64,000 bases of DNA from [Flexibacter] sp. ATCC 35103. Lineage in GTDB: Bacteria; Bacteroidota; Bacteroidia; Flavobacteriales; Flavobacteriaceae. A program made the position numbers and the translations under genes. Positions within the stretch are counted from its first letter, which is position 1; the number at the start of each line of letters is the position of its first letter. Below are positions 17,788-26,132 of the stretch, piece after piece. The stretch spans positions 559,621-623,620 of the forward strand of contig NZ_MTQF01000004.1 of the NCBI RefSeq assembly GCF_001975985.1. Reading direction: 5' to 3'. The notes beneath the pieces are model-generated. The model saw only the letters and a list, made by a program, of their open reading frames with translations, did no database searches and had not been told where the DNA came from.

Positions 17788-18249
17788 ATGACAATTGAAG
17801 AGGTTATAAAAAGTACAGTTAAGATGGATAATGCGAAAAAAGTTATTCTGAATATCATGTACACGCAAAACGTGATTCAGGATCATTTCAACGAGTTGAT
17901 AAAACCGTATGATTTATCCGGAGAACAATATAATGTGTTACGTATATTAAGAGGACAAAAAGGAAATCCTGCTAATATGTGTGTAATACAGGAACGTATG
18001 CTGGCTAAAACAAGTAATACAACCCGATTGGTAGACAAATTATTACTAAAGGATTTTGTTACAAGAAATGTTTGCCCTGGCAATAGACGTAAAATTGAAG
18101 TTCTGATCACCCAAAAGGGATTAGATGTATTAAAAGAATTAGACCCGAAGGTAGATGAACATGAGCGTTTGTTTGCTGAGAATATAAGTCCTGAAGAATT
18201 AGAATTATTAAATCAATTATTAGAAAAATACCGAACCCAACAAAATTAA
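17788..18249 (+). CDS. MarR-family transcriptional regulator
   Basis: A 153-residue winged-helix protein. YDLSGEQYNVLRILRGQKGNPANMCVIQERMLAKTSNTTRLVDKLLLKDFV is the DNA-binding core and NRRKIEVLITQKGLDVLKELD is the wing and following helix. Two cysteines (ANMCVIQ, RNVCPGN) could respond to oxidants, as in OhrR-like members, but this is a guess. I chose ATG 17788 because the longer frame from 17722 would translate the two operator palindromes and the -7 box. It leads an operon with a nitroreductase and a YceI protein, a grouping that suggests control by redox or quinone stress. Confidence 0.86.
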   Translation: MTIEEVIKSTVKMDNAKKVILNIMYTQNVIQDHFNELIKPYDLSGEQYNVLRILRGQKGNPANMCVIQERMLAKTSNTTRLVDKLLLKDFVTRNVCPGNRRKIEVLITQKGLDVLKELDPKVDEHERLFAENISPEELELLNQLLEKYRTQQN

Positions 18250-18254
18250 TATTT

Positions 18255-18887
18255 ATGAGCACATTATTAGACAATCTAAACTGGAGATATGCAACTAAAA
18301 AATTTGATGCAACCAAAAAAATATCTACTGAAGATTTAAATACATTAAAAGAAGCTGTTAGATTAGCTGCTTCTTCATACGGATTACAGCCTTACAAAGT
18401 AATTATCGTAGAAAATCCGGAAATTAGAGAGCAATTAAAAGCTGCTGCTTACGGACAAACTCAAATTACAGATGCTTCGCAACTATTTGTTTTTGCAAAC
18501 GACTTAAATGCAGGAGCAGAATCTGTAGATGCCTACATCAAGAATATCAGCGAAACAAGAGGTGTTCCTGTTGATGCTTTGGCTGGATTTGCTGATATGA
18601 TGAAAGGTACAATTGCAAACTTATCTCAAGATGCTAAAAATATCTGGACAGCAAAACAAACTTATATCGCTTTAGGAACTTTATTAAGTGCTGCATCTGA
18701 ATTAAAAATTGATGCAACACCAATGGAAGGATTTAATCCTGCTGCATTCAATGAAATCTTAGGTTTAGATAAATTAGGTTTAAACGCCTCAGTAATTGCT
18801 ACTGTAGGATACAGACATGATGAGGACGACGCTCAACATTACAAAAAAGTTAGAAAATCTCACGAGGAATTATTTATCACTATATAA
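18255..18887 (+). CDS. NAD(P)H-dependent nitroreductase family flavoprotein
   Basis: A 210-residue FMN-dependent oxidoreductase starting 5 nt after the MarR gene. NLNWRYATKKFDATKKISTEDLNTLKEAVRLAASSYGLQPYKVIIVENPEIRE is the N-terminal NfsB-type signature, with the R..TKKFD and S-x-x-GLQP FMN-contact segments. The C-terminal VGYRHDEDDAQHYKKVRKSHEELF is the family tail. Such enzymes reduce nitroaromatics, quinones or flavins; the physiological substrate here is unknown. Confidence 0.88.
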   Translation: MSTLLDNLNWRYATKKFDATKKISTEDLNTLKEAVRLAASSYGLQPYKVIIVENPEIREQLKAAAYGQTQITDASQLFVFANDLNAGAESVDAYIKNISETRGVPVDALAGFADMMKGTIANLSQDAKNIWTAKQTYIALGTLLSAASELKIDATPMEGFNPAAFNEILGLDKLGLNASVIATVGYRHDEDDAQHYKKVRKSHEELFITI

Positions 18888-18918
18888 TTATTATTAATCC
18901 AAAATCAATTTTAACAAC

Positions 18919-19485
18919 ATGAAAAATTTAAAAACAATTGCAATAGCATTATTCGTAGCAGCGGCTAGTATTTCAGTAAATGCTCAAACTAAAAAAATCG
19001 ACGTAAAAGCATCTACTATCAAATGGGTAGGTAAAAAAGTAACTGGAGAGCACTCTGGAACTGTAAACTTTAAAGATGGAGCTGTAGTTTTTAAAGGAAA
19101 AAAATTAACTGGTGGTTCATTCACTGTTGATATGACTTCTTTAACTTCAACTGACTTAACTGGTGAATACCAAGGAAAATTGAATGGTCACTTAAAAGCT
19201 GACGATTTCTTTGGAACTGACAAATTCCCAACTGCAAAATTAGTTTTCAAAACTATCGGAGCTAAAACAACTGACGTTTATACAGTAACTGCTGATTTAA
19301 CTATCAAAGGAATTACTAAACCAGTAACTTTTGACATCGCTGTAAACGGAAATACTGCTACAACAGCTTTCAAAGTTGACAGAACTAAATACGATATCAA
19401 ATACAACTCTGGTAACTTCTTCGAAAACTTAGGAGACAAAACTATCAATGATGATTTTGAATTAACAGTAGCTTTAAAATTCTAA
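18919..19485 (+). CDS. YceI family periplasmic lipid-binding protein
   Basis: A 188-residue secreted protein with signal peptide MKNLKTIAIALFVAAASISVNAQ. The mature part matches the YceI lipocalin-like barrel: STIKWVGKKVTGEHSGTVNFKDGAVVFKGKKLTGGSFTVDMTSLTSTDL, HLKADDFFGTDKFPTAKLVF and ADLTIKGITKPVTFD. YceI proteins bind isoprenoid chains. It follows the nitroreductase after 31 nt, and a terminator closes the operon. Codon use is unusually uniform, hinting at high expression. Confidence 0.93.
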   Translation: MKNLKTIAIALFVAAASISVNAQTKKIDVKASTIKWVGKKVTGEHSGTVNFKDGAVVFKGKKLTGGSFTVDMTSLTSTDLTGEYQGKLNGHLKADDFFGTDKFPTAKLVFKTIGAKTTDVYTVTADLTIKGITKPVTFDIAVNGNTATTAFKVDRTKYDIKYNSGNFFENLGDKTINDDFELTVALKF

Positions 19486-19515
19486 TTTTAAGACTTACTA
19501 ATTCTTATAATAACA

Positions 19516-19552
19516 CCCCAATAGCTAATAACTATTGGGGTTTGTTTTTTTT
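19516..19552 (+). terminator. Terminator of the MarR-nitroreductase-YceI operon
   Basis: CCCCAATAG pairs perfectly with CTATTGGGG across a 7-nt loop and is followed by TTTG and a run of eight T. Confidence 0.92.
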
Positions 19553-19577
19553 ATTTATTTTCAAAAACATAACCTGC

Positions 19578-19644
19578 TTAACAATCACGTAACACTTTCG
19601 TAACAACATACAGGGGTTTGATTAACATTTGGCTTCTAATTTTG
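19578..19644 (+). promoter_or_regulatory. Phased TTAAC/GTAAC repeats and -7 box before a secreted-protein gene
   Basis: TTAAC at 19578, GTAAC at 19589, GTAAC at 19600 and TTAAC at 19622 fall on an exact 11-nt period (one slot empty). TTTG at 19617-19620 and a perfect -7 box TAATTTTG at 19637-19644 follow. Direct repeats of 11-nt period on one face of the helix are typical of OmpR/PhoB-type response-regulator sites. The regulator is not identified. Confidence 0.5.
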
Positions 19645-19685
19645 GGCTAATTAAAAAACAAAACTAGAAATTCAAAATCATAGTT

Positions 19686-20963
19686 ATGAAAACAAAAACA
19701 TGTATTGTAATTATTACTCTTCTAAGCACTTTATTTATACAAGCCCAACAACCTAAAGGAATTATTGGCAACACTAACTGGATGAATAACTGGACCAATT
19801 TTAAACCAGCTAACACTGAATATAGCGAAGCTACAAACATTATCGCAGGAACTATTGATAAAGACACCAAACTAACCAAACGTAATACCTATCAGTTGGT
19901 TGGAGTTGTTTACGTAACCAAAAATGCAGTTTTAACTATAGAGCCCGGAACAGTTATTCGTGGTGACGACAAAACTTGTGGAACACTTGTTATTACCAAT
20001 GGTTCAAAAATCATCGCTGAAGGCCTGGAAACTGATCCTATTGTTTTTACTTCAAACAAAGAAATTGCAGATAGAAAACCCGGAGATTGGGGTGGAATCA
20101 TTATACTTGGAAAAGCACCAATAAACACGATTGGTGGTATACATACATTACCTTTTGATTTAGAACCAATGTTAAATCATTACGGAGGACAGGATGCTGA
20201 AGATAATTCAGGAATTTTAAAATATGTTCGTATTGAATATTCCGGAAGAAAATTAAGCGCTGCAAAGGAACTTAACGGACTTTCATTAGCGGGTGTTGGA
20301 AGAAAAACAGTTTTAAGTAATATTCAGATTAGCTTTTCTAACGATGATTCTTTCGAATGTTATGGTGGAGATTTAAATATGAACAACCTTGTTTCATACA
20401 GAACCACAGATGATGATTTCGATTTTACACAAGGAGCTCAGATTAATATCAATAATAGTATTGCTATTCGCCATCCATTTTCATCTGATGTTTCAGGATC
20501 GAGATGTTTTGAAGTAGATTCGTACGACAAAATAGCAAACACTGATATGACTAAAAAAATGACCAAAATAAATGCCAGCAACATTACTTTGGTGAATTTA
20601 GAAGAAAACAACCAAGGTCTTGTCAGAGAATCTGTTTATGTAAGAGAAGATACTTTTTTTACTTTATCTAATAGCATTATTTCAGGCTTCTCTCCTTTTG
20701 CGTTATTGGAAGGAAATATTGGAAATGGAGAAGTTAATTTAGCTAAAATTGCTTTCAAAAACTTAATCGTTAATAATTGCAATGGCGGAATTACAAGCGA
20801 AGCCGGAGGTGCAAATGCAACAATTCAGAAATATTATAATAATCCTGATTTTGAGATTAATTTTACAAGAATAAAGAATGTTGAATTGTTTACATTGCCT
20901 AATATAAAAGGTAATCCTGACTTTAGAATGAACCAAAATAATACGATCGCAATTGGAAATTAA
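19686..20963 (+). CDS. Secreted beta-solenoid-like protein, Bacteroidetes-type
   Basis: A 425-residue exported protein (signal peptide MKTKTCIVIITLLSTLFIQAQ). The stretch NTYQLVGVVYVTKNAVLTIEPGTVIRGDD, then GSKIIAEGLETDPIVFTSNKEIADRKPGDWGGIIILGKAPIN, then NSGILKYVRIEYSGRK, is a pattern I know from Bacteroidetes surface or lipoprotein families predicted to form parallel beta-helices. No lipobox Cys and no clear T9SS sorting domain are visible. The gene stands alone, with phased repeats upstream that suggest response-regulator control. Function is unknown. Confidence 0.72.
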   Translation: MKTKTCIVIITLLSTLFIQAQQPKGIIGNTNWMNNWTNFKPANTEYSEATNIIAGTIDKDTKLTKRNTYQLVGVVYVTKNAVLTIEPGTVIRGDDKTCGTLVITNGSKIIAEGLETDPIVFTSNKEIADRKPGDWGGIIILGKAPINTIGGIHTLPFDLEPMLNHYGGQDAEDNSGILKYVRIEYSGRKLSAAKELNGLSLAGVGRKTVLSNIQISFSNDDSFECYGGDLNMNNLVSYRTTDDDFDFTQGAQININNSIAIRHPFSSDVSGSRCFEVDSYDKIANTDMTKKMTKINASNITLVNLEENNQGLVRESVYVREDTFFTLSNSIISGFSPFALLEGNIGNGEVNLAKIAFKNLIVNNCNGGITSEAGGANATIQKYYNNPDFEINFTRIKNVELFTLPNIKGNPDFRMNQNNTIAIGN

Positions 20964-21060
20964 GTCTTTAAAAGAATAAATTTTGATAGAATTTAACAAT
21001 TTCATGAATTATCAAAAGATTTTTTTAAAAATTTATATACCGTAATTCAAATTACATTTA

Positions 21061-21068
21061 TATATTTG
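21061..21068 (+). promoter_or_regulatory. Promoter -7 box of the trp operon
   Basis: TATATTTG, a perfect TAnnTTTG box, lies 17 nt before the leader-peptide ATG. The transcript should start near 21075, leaving a short untranslated stretch before the leader peptide. Confidence 0.65.
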
Positions 21069-21085
21069 TGACATCAAAATAAGAT

Positions 21086-21142
21086 ATGAAAACAATAATG
21101 AACAATACTTGGTGGTGGAAGAATTTACGTCAAACGTCGTGA
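21086..21142 (+). CDS. trpL: Tryptophan operon leader peptide (18 aa)
   Basis: The small frame encodes MKTIMNNTWWWKNLRQTS and then stops. Three consecutive TGG codons (21110-21118) are very unlikely by chance directly upstream of trpE, with a promoter box in front and a terminator behind. Ribosome stalling at these codons when charged tRNA-Trp is scarce would control readthrough of the terminator at 21181. Possible RNA segments: GGAAG (21117-21121) pairs CTTCC (21149-21153) as 1:2; GAACAAAGCTT (21141-21151) pairs the terminator's AAGGCTTGTC as antiterminator 2:3 with two bulged A. These pairings are inference. The known Bacteroid-trp RNA class has a similar logic. Confidence 0.85.
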   Translation: MKTIMNNTWWWKNLRQTS

Positions 21143-21180
21143 ACAAAGCTTCCTATGGTATTGTAAAACTATAAATATAA

Positions 21181-21212
21181 AAGGCTTGTCATCACGACAA
21201 GCCTTTTTTTTT
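21181..21212 (+). terminator. Attenuator terminator of the trp operon
   Basis: AAGGCTTGTC pairs perfectly with GACAAGCCTT across an ATCAC loop, and the stem runs into nine T. It lies between the leader peptide and trpE, so it can only serve as a conditional terminator. Confidence 0.9.
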
Positions 21213-21256
21213 GGTAAAAACTCAAGCAAAATTATTAAACTAAAAAACAACATACT

Positions 21257-22657
21257 TTGAAACCATTTATACTCAACACACATTACAAACAAATTCTGGC
21301 AGATACGATTACGCCGGTAAGTATTTATTTTAAAATCAGGGACAAATTTCCTAATAGTTTATTATTAGAAAGTAGTGATTATCACGGAAATGACAATAGT
21401 TTCTCATACATATGCTGTAATCCTATTGCGACTATTAAAATTGAAAATGAAATCATTTCAAAAACTTTTCCTGACGGAACAACTGAACAAATTTCTATTG
21501 ACGCTTCGACCAATATTCCGGAAGTAATTCAGGAATTTTCGAGCCAGTTTAAATCCGAGAAAAACGATTTTAAATTCATCAATAATGGTTTATTTGGATA
21601 TATTTCTTACGATGCCGTTCGCTATTTCGAGAAAGTTTCTATCGCTAAAAAAGATAGTGCAACTTTAATTCCGGATGTGTTTTATGCAGTTTATCAAAAC
21701 ATCATCGCCATAAATCACTTTAAAAATGAAGCTTATATTTTTTGTCACAGTGTTGATGGAAGAAATAACATTTCGGAAATCGAGCAATTATTACAATCCA
21801 GAAATATTGCATCATATAAATTCTCTAAAGAAGGCGAAGGTTTCTCTAATTTAACTGACGACGAATTCAAACACAATGTGGCTTTAGCCAAAAAACACTG
21901 TTTCCGCGGAGACGTTTTTCAATTGGTATTATCACGTCGTTTTACTCAAGGTTTTAAAGGGGACGAATTTAACGTTTACCGCGCTTTAAGAAGTATCAAT
22001 CCATCTCCTTATTTATTCTTTTTTGATTATGGAGATTTCAAAATATTTGGTTCTTCGCCCGAAGCACAAATTATCGTAAAAAACAGAAAAGCCGAAATTC
22101 ATCCAATCGCCGGCACTTTTAAAAGAACCGGAAATGATGAGCGTGATGCAGTTTTAGCCAAGCAACTTTCTGAGGATAAAAAAGAAAACAGCGAACACGT
22201 AATGTTGGTCGATTTGGCGAGAAATGATTTAAGCAGAAACGGACATGATGTAAATGTAGAGAAATACAGAGAAGTTCAGTTTTTCTCACATGTTATTCAC
22301 TTAGTGTCTAAAGTTACAGGACATTTACACGAAAAAGCAACTACGATGCAAGTTGTAGCAGATACTTTTCCTGCAGGAACTTTAAGCGGCGCACCAAAAC
22401 ACAGAGCCATGCAATTAATAGAAGATTACGAAAAAACAAATCGTAATTTTTACGGAGGCGCAATTGGTTTCATGGATTTTGAAGGAAATTTTAATCACGC
22501 AATTATGATTAGAACTTTCCTGAGCAAAAACCACCAATTACATTGTCAGGCCGGAGCTGGAATCGTAGCAAGTTCTGACGAAGAAAGCGAAATGCAGGAA
22601 GTATATAATAAATTAAGAGCCTTGAATACAGCGCTGGAAATGGCGGAGAAAATTTAG
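21257..22657 (+). CDS. trpE: Anthranilate synthase component I
   Basis: A 466-residue enzyme converting chorismate to anthranilate with ammonia from TrpG. The catalytic half carries FGSSPEAQ, HPIAGTFKRTGNDERDAVLAKQL, LVDLARNDLSRNG and the signature AGTLSGAPKHRAMQLI. LLLESSDY near residue 35 is the tryptophan feedback-binding LLES element, so end-product inhibition is likely. The frame opens with TTG (21257), and the following residues KPFILNTHYKQ look like a normal N-terminus, so TTG is taken as start. It is the first structural gene after the attenuator. Confidence 0.95.
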   Translation: MKPFILNTHYKQILADTITPVSIYFKIRDKFPNSLLLESSDYHGNDNSFSYICCNPIATIKIENEIISKTFPDGTTEQISIDASTNIPEVIQEFSSQFKSEKNDFKFINNGLFGYISYDAVRYFEKVSIAKKDSATLIPDVFYAVYQNIIAINHFKNEAYIFCHSVDGRNNISEIEQLLQSRNIASYKFSKEGEGFSNLTDDEFKHNVALAKKHCFRGDVFQLVLSRRFTQGFKGDEFNVYRALRSINPSPYLFFFDYGDFKIFGSSPEAQIIVKNRKAEIHPIAGTFKRTGNDERDAVLAKQLSEDKKENSEHVMLVDLARNDLSRNGHDVNVEKYREVQFFSHVIHLVSKVTGHLHEKATTMQVVADTFPAGTLSGAPKHRAMQLIEDYEKTNRNFYGGAIGFMDFEGNFNHAIMIRTFLSKNHQLHCQAGAGIVASSDEESEMQEVYNKLRALNTALEMAEKI

Positions 22658-22731
22658 TTTTAAGTCGCAGTTTTAAGTCACAGTTGCAAACCTGAAACTT
22701 GAAACAAAACAAACAATAAACCATAAAACCT

Positions 22732-23181
22732 ATGAAAAATTTAATTGCCATTGCTTTTGCTTTCGTTCTTTTAGTATCATGTGAATCTAAGAAAGAAACA
22801 ACAGTAATTCCGTTAGTTGGAACCTGGCGTCTGATATCAGCAGAAACCACTGAAAAAGATTCAACGTTCTCGACTTTCAATGCAAAAACGAAGATGATAA
22901 AAATTATAAATGATAGTCATTTTGCATTTTTCAATCATGATTTGAATAATGGTAAAGATTCAACAAATGCAGTATTCTTTGGCGGAGGCGGAAAATATAC
23001 TTTAAAAGATAGTATTTATACTGAGAATTTAGAGTTCTTCAATAACAGACAATGGGAAAATGGAAAATTTGAGTTTGTGGTGAAAATTAAAAATGACACC
23101 TTAACTCAAAAAGGAATTGAAAAAGTAGAGAAATTAGGAATTGATCGCATTATTACAGAAAAATACGTTCGAGAAAAATAA
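22732..23181 (+). CDS. Small predicted lipoprotein inside the trp operon
   Basis: A 149-residue protein with a lipoprotein signal peptide (MKNLIAIAFAFVLLVSCES; lipobox LVSC). The rest, beginning VIPLVGTWRLISAETTEKDS, resembles small lipocalin-like Bacteroidetes lipoproteins in which GTWxL opens a beta-barrel, but the match is only in style. It lies between trpE and trpG in the same orientation and is probably co-transcribed. Nothing links it to tryptophan synthesis. Spacers on both sides carry 7-nt-period repeats. Confidence 0.65.
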   Translation: MKNLIAIAFAFVLLVSCESKKETTVIPLVGTWRLISAETTEKDSTFSTFNAKTKMIKIINDSHFAFFNHDLNNGKDSTNAVFFGGGGKYTLKDSIYTENLEFFNNRQWENGKFEFVVKIKNDTLTQKGIEKVEKLGIDRIITEKYVREK

Positions 23182-23190
23182 AAAATTAGT

Positions 23191-23260
23191 TTCAAGTTTC
23201 AGGTTTCAAGTTTCAAGTTATTGGAACGTGAAACAAACAAAACTTGAAACCTGAAACAAA
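23191..23260. repeat. Inverted repeat with 7-nt-period arms (TTCAAGT)
   Basis: The left arm is four tandem 7-mers (TTCAAGT, TTCAGGT, TTCAAGT, TTCAAGT at 23191-23218). After TATTGGAACG the right arm reads ACTTGAA, ACCTGAA (23241-23254), the reverse complement unit. The same element with the same TTATTGGAACG centre recurs at 27133-27204. A weaker relative lies at 22658-22705 after trpE. Confidence 0.75.
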
Positions 23261-23269
23261 AATAAAATC

Positions 23270-23836
23270 ATGAAAAAAATATTAGTTATAGACAATTACG
23301 ATAGTTTCACTTATAATTTAGTGCACTATTTAGAAGATTTAGATTGCGAAGTTACAGTTTATAGAAACGACGAATTCGAAATTGACGAAATCGCCACTTT
23401 CGATAAAATATTACTTTCTCCAGGTCCAGGAATTCCGGATGAAGCCGGTTTATTAAAAGCAGTAATCGCAAAATATGCACCAACAAAAAGCATCTTAGGA
23501 GTTTGTTTAGGACAACAAGCCATTGGAGAAGTTTTTGGAGGAACGCTTTCTAATCTTGATAAAGTATATCATGGTGTTGCAACAAACGTAAAAACAGTAG
23601 TTTCAGATGAAATTTTGTTCGAAGGTTTAGGAAACGAATTCGAAGTAGGACGTTACCATTCATGGGTTGTTGATGCAAATCTGCCAGATGTTCTTGAAGC
23701 AACTTCAATAGATGAAAACGGACAAATTATGTCGCTAAGACACAAAACATTTGATGTAAGAGGCGTTCAGTTTCATCCGGAAAGTGTTTTGACTCCGAAG
23801 GGGAAATTAATTTTAGAAAATTGGATTAATAGCTAG
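23270..23836 (+). CDS. trpG: Anthranilate synthase component II (glutamine amidotransferase)
   Basis: A 188-residue class I amidotransferase that releases ammonia from glutamine for TrpE. The N-terminal IDNYDSFTYNLVHYLEDL is the TrpG signature. The nucleophile Cys is in GVCLGQQAIGE (about residue 80), and the His-Glu pair is in VQFHPESVLTPKGK near the C-terminus. It is separated from trpE by a lipoprotein gene, an unusual gap for subunits of one complex. Confidence 0.96.
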   Translation: MKKILVIDNYDSFTYNLVHYLEDLDCEVTVYRNDEFEIDEIATFDKILLSPGPGIPDEAGLLKAVIAKYAPTKSILGVCLGQQAIGEVFGGTLSNLDKVYHGVATNVKTVVSDEILFEGLGNEFEVGRYHSWVVDANLPDVLEATSIDENGQIMSLRHKTFDVRGVQFHPESVLTPKGKLILENWINS

Positions 23837-23900
23837 TTTACAGTTTCAGTCACAGTATGTAGTCTCAGAAAAAAAGCTTAGTAACTCAGAACCTTAAAAA

Positions 23901-24304
23901 ATGATAACTATTTCAGAAACTAAAGAAGTCAACATCGAAGATATTCTGATTTTATACAAAGCAAATGAATGGAGTTCGGCTAATAAACCAAATGAATTAT
24001 ACAATGCACTTATAAATTCAGAAACCTTAATTACGGCTTGGGAAGAAAAAAAATTAGTCGGACTTGAGAATGCAATTTCTGATGGATTCTTAACCGTTAT
24101 TATCCACATTTATTAGTGCTTCCAGATTATCATGGAAAAGGAATTGGAAAAATGATTATGGACAAAATGCAGGAAAAGTACAGTCACTTTCATATGCAAA
24201 TGTTAACCGCTGACGGAAGATCTGTTAATTTCTACAAAAAAAATGGATTTGAACGCGCAGTAAAAACACAACCCATGTGGATTTATCAGGGAGATGAACA
24301 CTAA
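23901..24304 (+). pseudogene. GNAT acetyltransferase split by a one-base frameshift
   Basis: Two overlapping frames together make one GNAT protein. The first (23901-24116) ends ...DGFLTVIIHIY. The second frame continues with HLLVLPDYHGKGIGKMIMDKMQEKY, the acetyl-CoA-binding loop, and FYKKNGFERAV, and stops at 24304. Adding one T near 24092-24096 would restore ...FLTVYYPHLLVLPDYHGKG. No slippery heptamer is seen at the junction, so programmed shifting is unlikely. Either a recent loss-of-function mutation or a sequencing error explains it. Confidence 0.8.
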
Positions 24305-24335
24305 AATTTTAACTTTAAATAATAAACAAAAAAAA

Positions 24336-26048
24336 ATGAAAAAAACTTTACTACTCTTATTGATTTTAATCTCGTCAAAAATTTTCGCTACAGATGTTAG
24401 TGGCAATGTCTTTTTAGATAATTTAACCGATTTTTCAAATTGCTTAATTACGTTTACTCCAGTTTCGCCAAGTGCTGTACAGGCGCAAACCACATCACAA
24501 TCAAACGGTAATTTTATTGCAAATTTGGCAAATGGAGTTTACAATATTAAATATGAAAAATCAGGTTACCAAACCTATGAATTATTAAACGTTTTTGTTA
24601 GTACCGCTTTAGTATTAAATAATGTAACACTGTCTTCTAATAACTTAATTCTTGTAAGTGGTAATGTAAGTGGGGCATGGACCAAAGGAAATACTTATAA
24701 AGTAACAGGAGATATTATTGTCCCGTTTGGTCAAACATTAACTATCGAGAAAGGTGTTGAAATAAAATTTGATGGTTATTACTCCCTAACTGTGAATGGG
24801 ACTATACTTGCAAATGGTTCTAAAGACAATTATATTAAATTCACATCTGCTAAAGCTATTCCAACAAATCAAGATTGGAACCAGATAACAATCAATAGTA
24901 CAACAACATCAATAATGGACTATTGCATTATAGAATATGGTAAAATCTATGATATTAATAATAACTACGAATCCTTTATAAATATAAATGGCAACTTTAA
25001 CTTGACTAATTCTATTATTAGGAATTCAAATAAGGAAGCGATAAGAACTCGTAGTTCTTCTAATGGGAATGTTAATATAATTAACAATAAAATTTACAAT
25101 TGTTCTTACGGAATTTTATCTGGAGGAACTGGCAAAATAATAATTCGCAATAATGAAGTACATGATAATACATTATTCGGTATTTATATTGGGATGGATT
25201 CCAATTCTATAATTGTAGAAGGAAATACAGTTTATAATTGTAATTATATGGGAATATTAGTTTCATCTAATATAAGAGTAGAACGAAATATTGTATTTAA
25301 TAATAAGTATTATGGAATATTTACTGAATATAGCAAACCAACTATTGTTAACAATACAGTAATGTTTAACCAAAATGGTATTGGGCTATATGATAATGAG
25401 ACATTCAAGATAACAAATCCAATTATCAATTCCAACATTATAACTAATAACTTGTACTATGGAATTCATTCTCAAGGAGTAAACAAACCAGATTCAGTTT
25501 CCTATAATTTAATATATAATAATGGTTCGGGAGTTGGAAATCTTTTACCAGTTGGTGTTGGTTCGGTAATTACAGTAAATAAAAATAACATCCCATCTGA
25601 TGCTTATTATAACATATTTGTTGACCCAGAATTTGAATCTACTATTCAAACAGAAAGCACTTTTTGCTCTTTAAGAAGTGATTCACCAGCGGTCAATGCC
25701 GGGGATCCTTCAATAATTGTATGGAATGGCACAATCGTAGATATTGGCGCAAAAGAATTGGGAGGAAATTTATCTACAGGAGTAATTACAAAACCTAAAG
25801 TGACAAGTGTAAAAGTTTTCCCTAATCCAACTACCAATTATTTATCTTTTGAAACTAATGAAAATTCGGCATTTGATTCAATCAAATTTTTCGATATCAA
25901 TGGTAAAAATATAGATGAAATTAAGTTAAACGAATCAACATCATCTTATCAATGGAAAACACCTGCTAATCTTAATAAAGGAGCTTACTTGTACATTATT
26001 ATGAATGGTAAATCAGTTATAGATTCTGGAAAATTTATTAAAATCTAA
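24336..26048 (+). CDS. Secreted parallel-beta-helix protein with T9SS sorting domain
   Basis: A 570-residue cargo protein. Signal peptide MKKTLLLLLILISSKIFA is followed by a carboxypeptidase-regulatory-like domain (~20-100, DVSGNVFLDN...GVYNIKYEKSGYQTYEL), a long right-handed beta-helix region with Asn-rich rungs (~110-440; IIRNNEVHDNTLFGIYIG, VEGNTVYNCNYMGILVS) and a C-terminal type A sorting domain (~500-570; VKVFPNPTTNYLSFETNE ... KGAYLYIIMNGKSVIDSGKFIKI). I chose ATG 24336, which starts the signal peptide; the frame extends back to 24294 without support. It sits within the trp operon although it has no evident role there. Confidence 0.85.
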   Translation: MKKTLLLLLILISSKIFATDVSGNVFLDNLTDFSNCLITFTPVSPSAVQAQTTSQSNGNFIANLANGVYNIKYEKSGYQTYELLNVFVSTALVLNNVTLSSNNLILVSGNVSGAWTKGNTYKVTGDIIVPFGQTLTIEKGVEIKFDGYYSLTVNGTILANGSKDNYIKFTSAKAIPTNQDWNQITINSTTTSIMDYCIIEYGKIYDINNNYESFININGNFNLTNSIIRNSNKEAIRTRSSSNGNVNIINNKIYNCSYGILSGGTGKIIIRNNEVHDNTLFGIYIGMDSNSIIVEGNTVYNCNYMGILVSSNIRVERNIVFNNKYYGIFTEYSKPTIVNNTVMFNQNGIGLYDNETFKITNPIINSNIITNNLYYGIHSQGVNKPDSVSYNLIYNNGSGVGNLLPVGVGSVITVNKNNIPSDAYYNIFVDPEFESTIQTESTFCSLRSDSPAVNAGDPSIIVWNGTIVDIGAKELGGNLSTGVITKPKVTSVKVFPNPTTNYLSFETNENSAFDSIKFFDINGKNIDEIKLNESTSSYQWKTPANLNKGAYLYIIMNGKSVIDSGKFIKI

Positions 26049-26132
26049 TTTGTATAACTAAATCTGATAATTAATATTTCTAATCGAATTGAAGATGATT
26101 ACAGACCGAAATTATTAATAAAAAGAAAAAAA

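Noticed and set aside
23901..24304. Programmed frameshift in the GNAT gene
   Set aside because: No slippery heptamer or downstream pseudoknot was seen at the junction; a simple one-base loss explains it.
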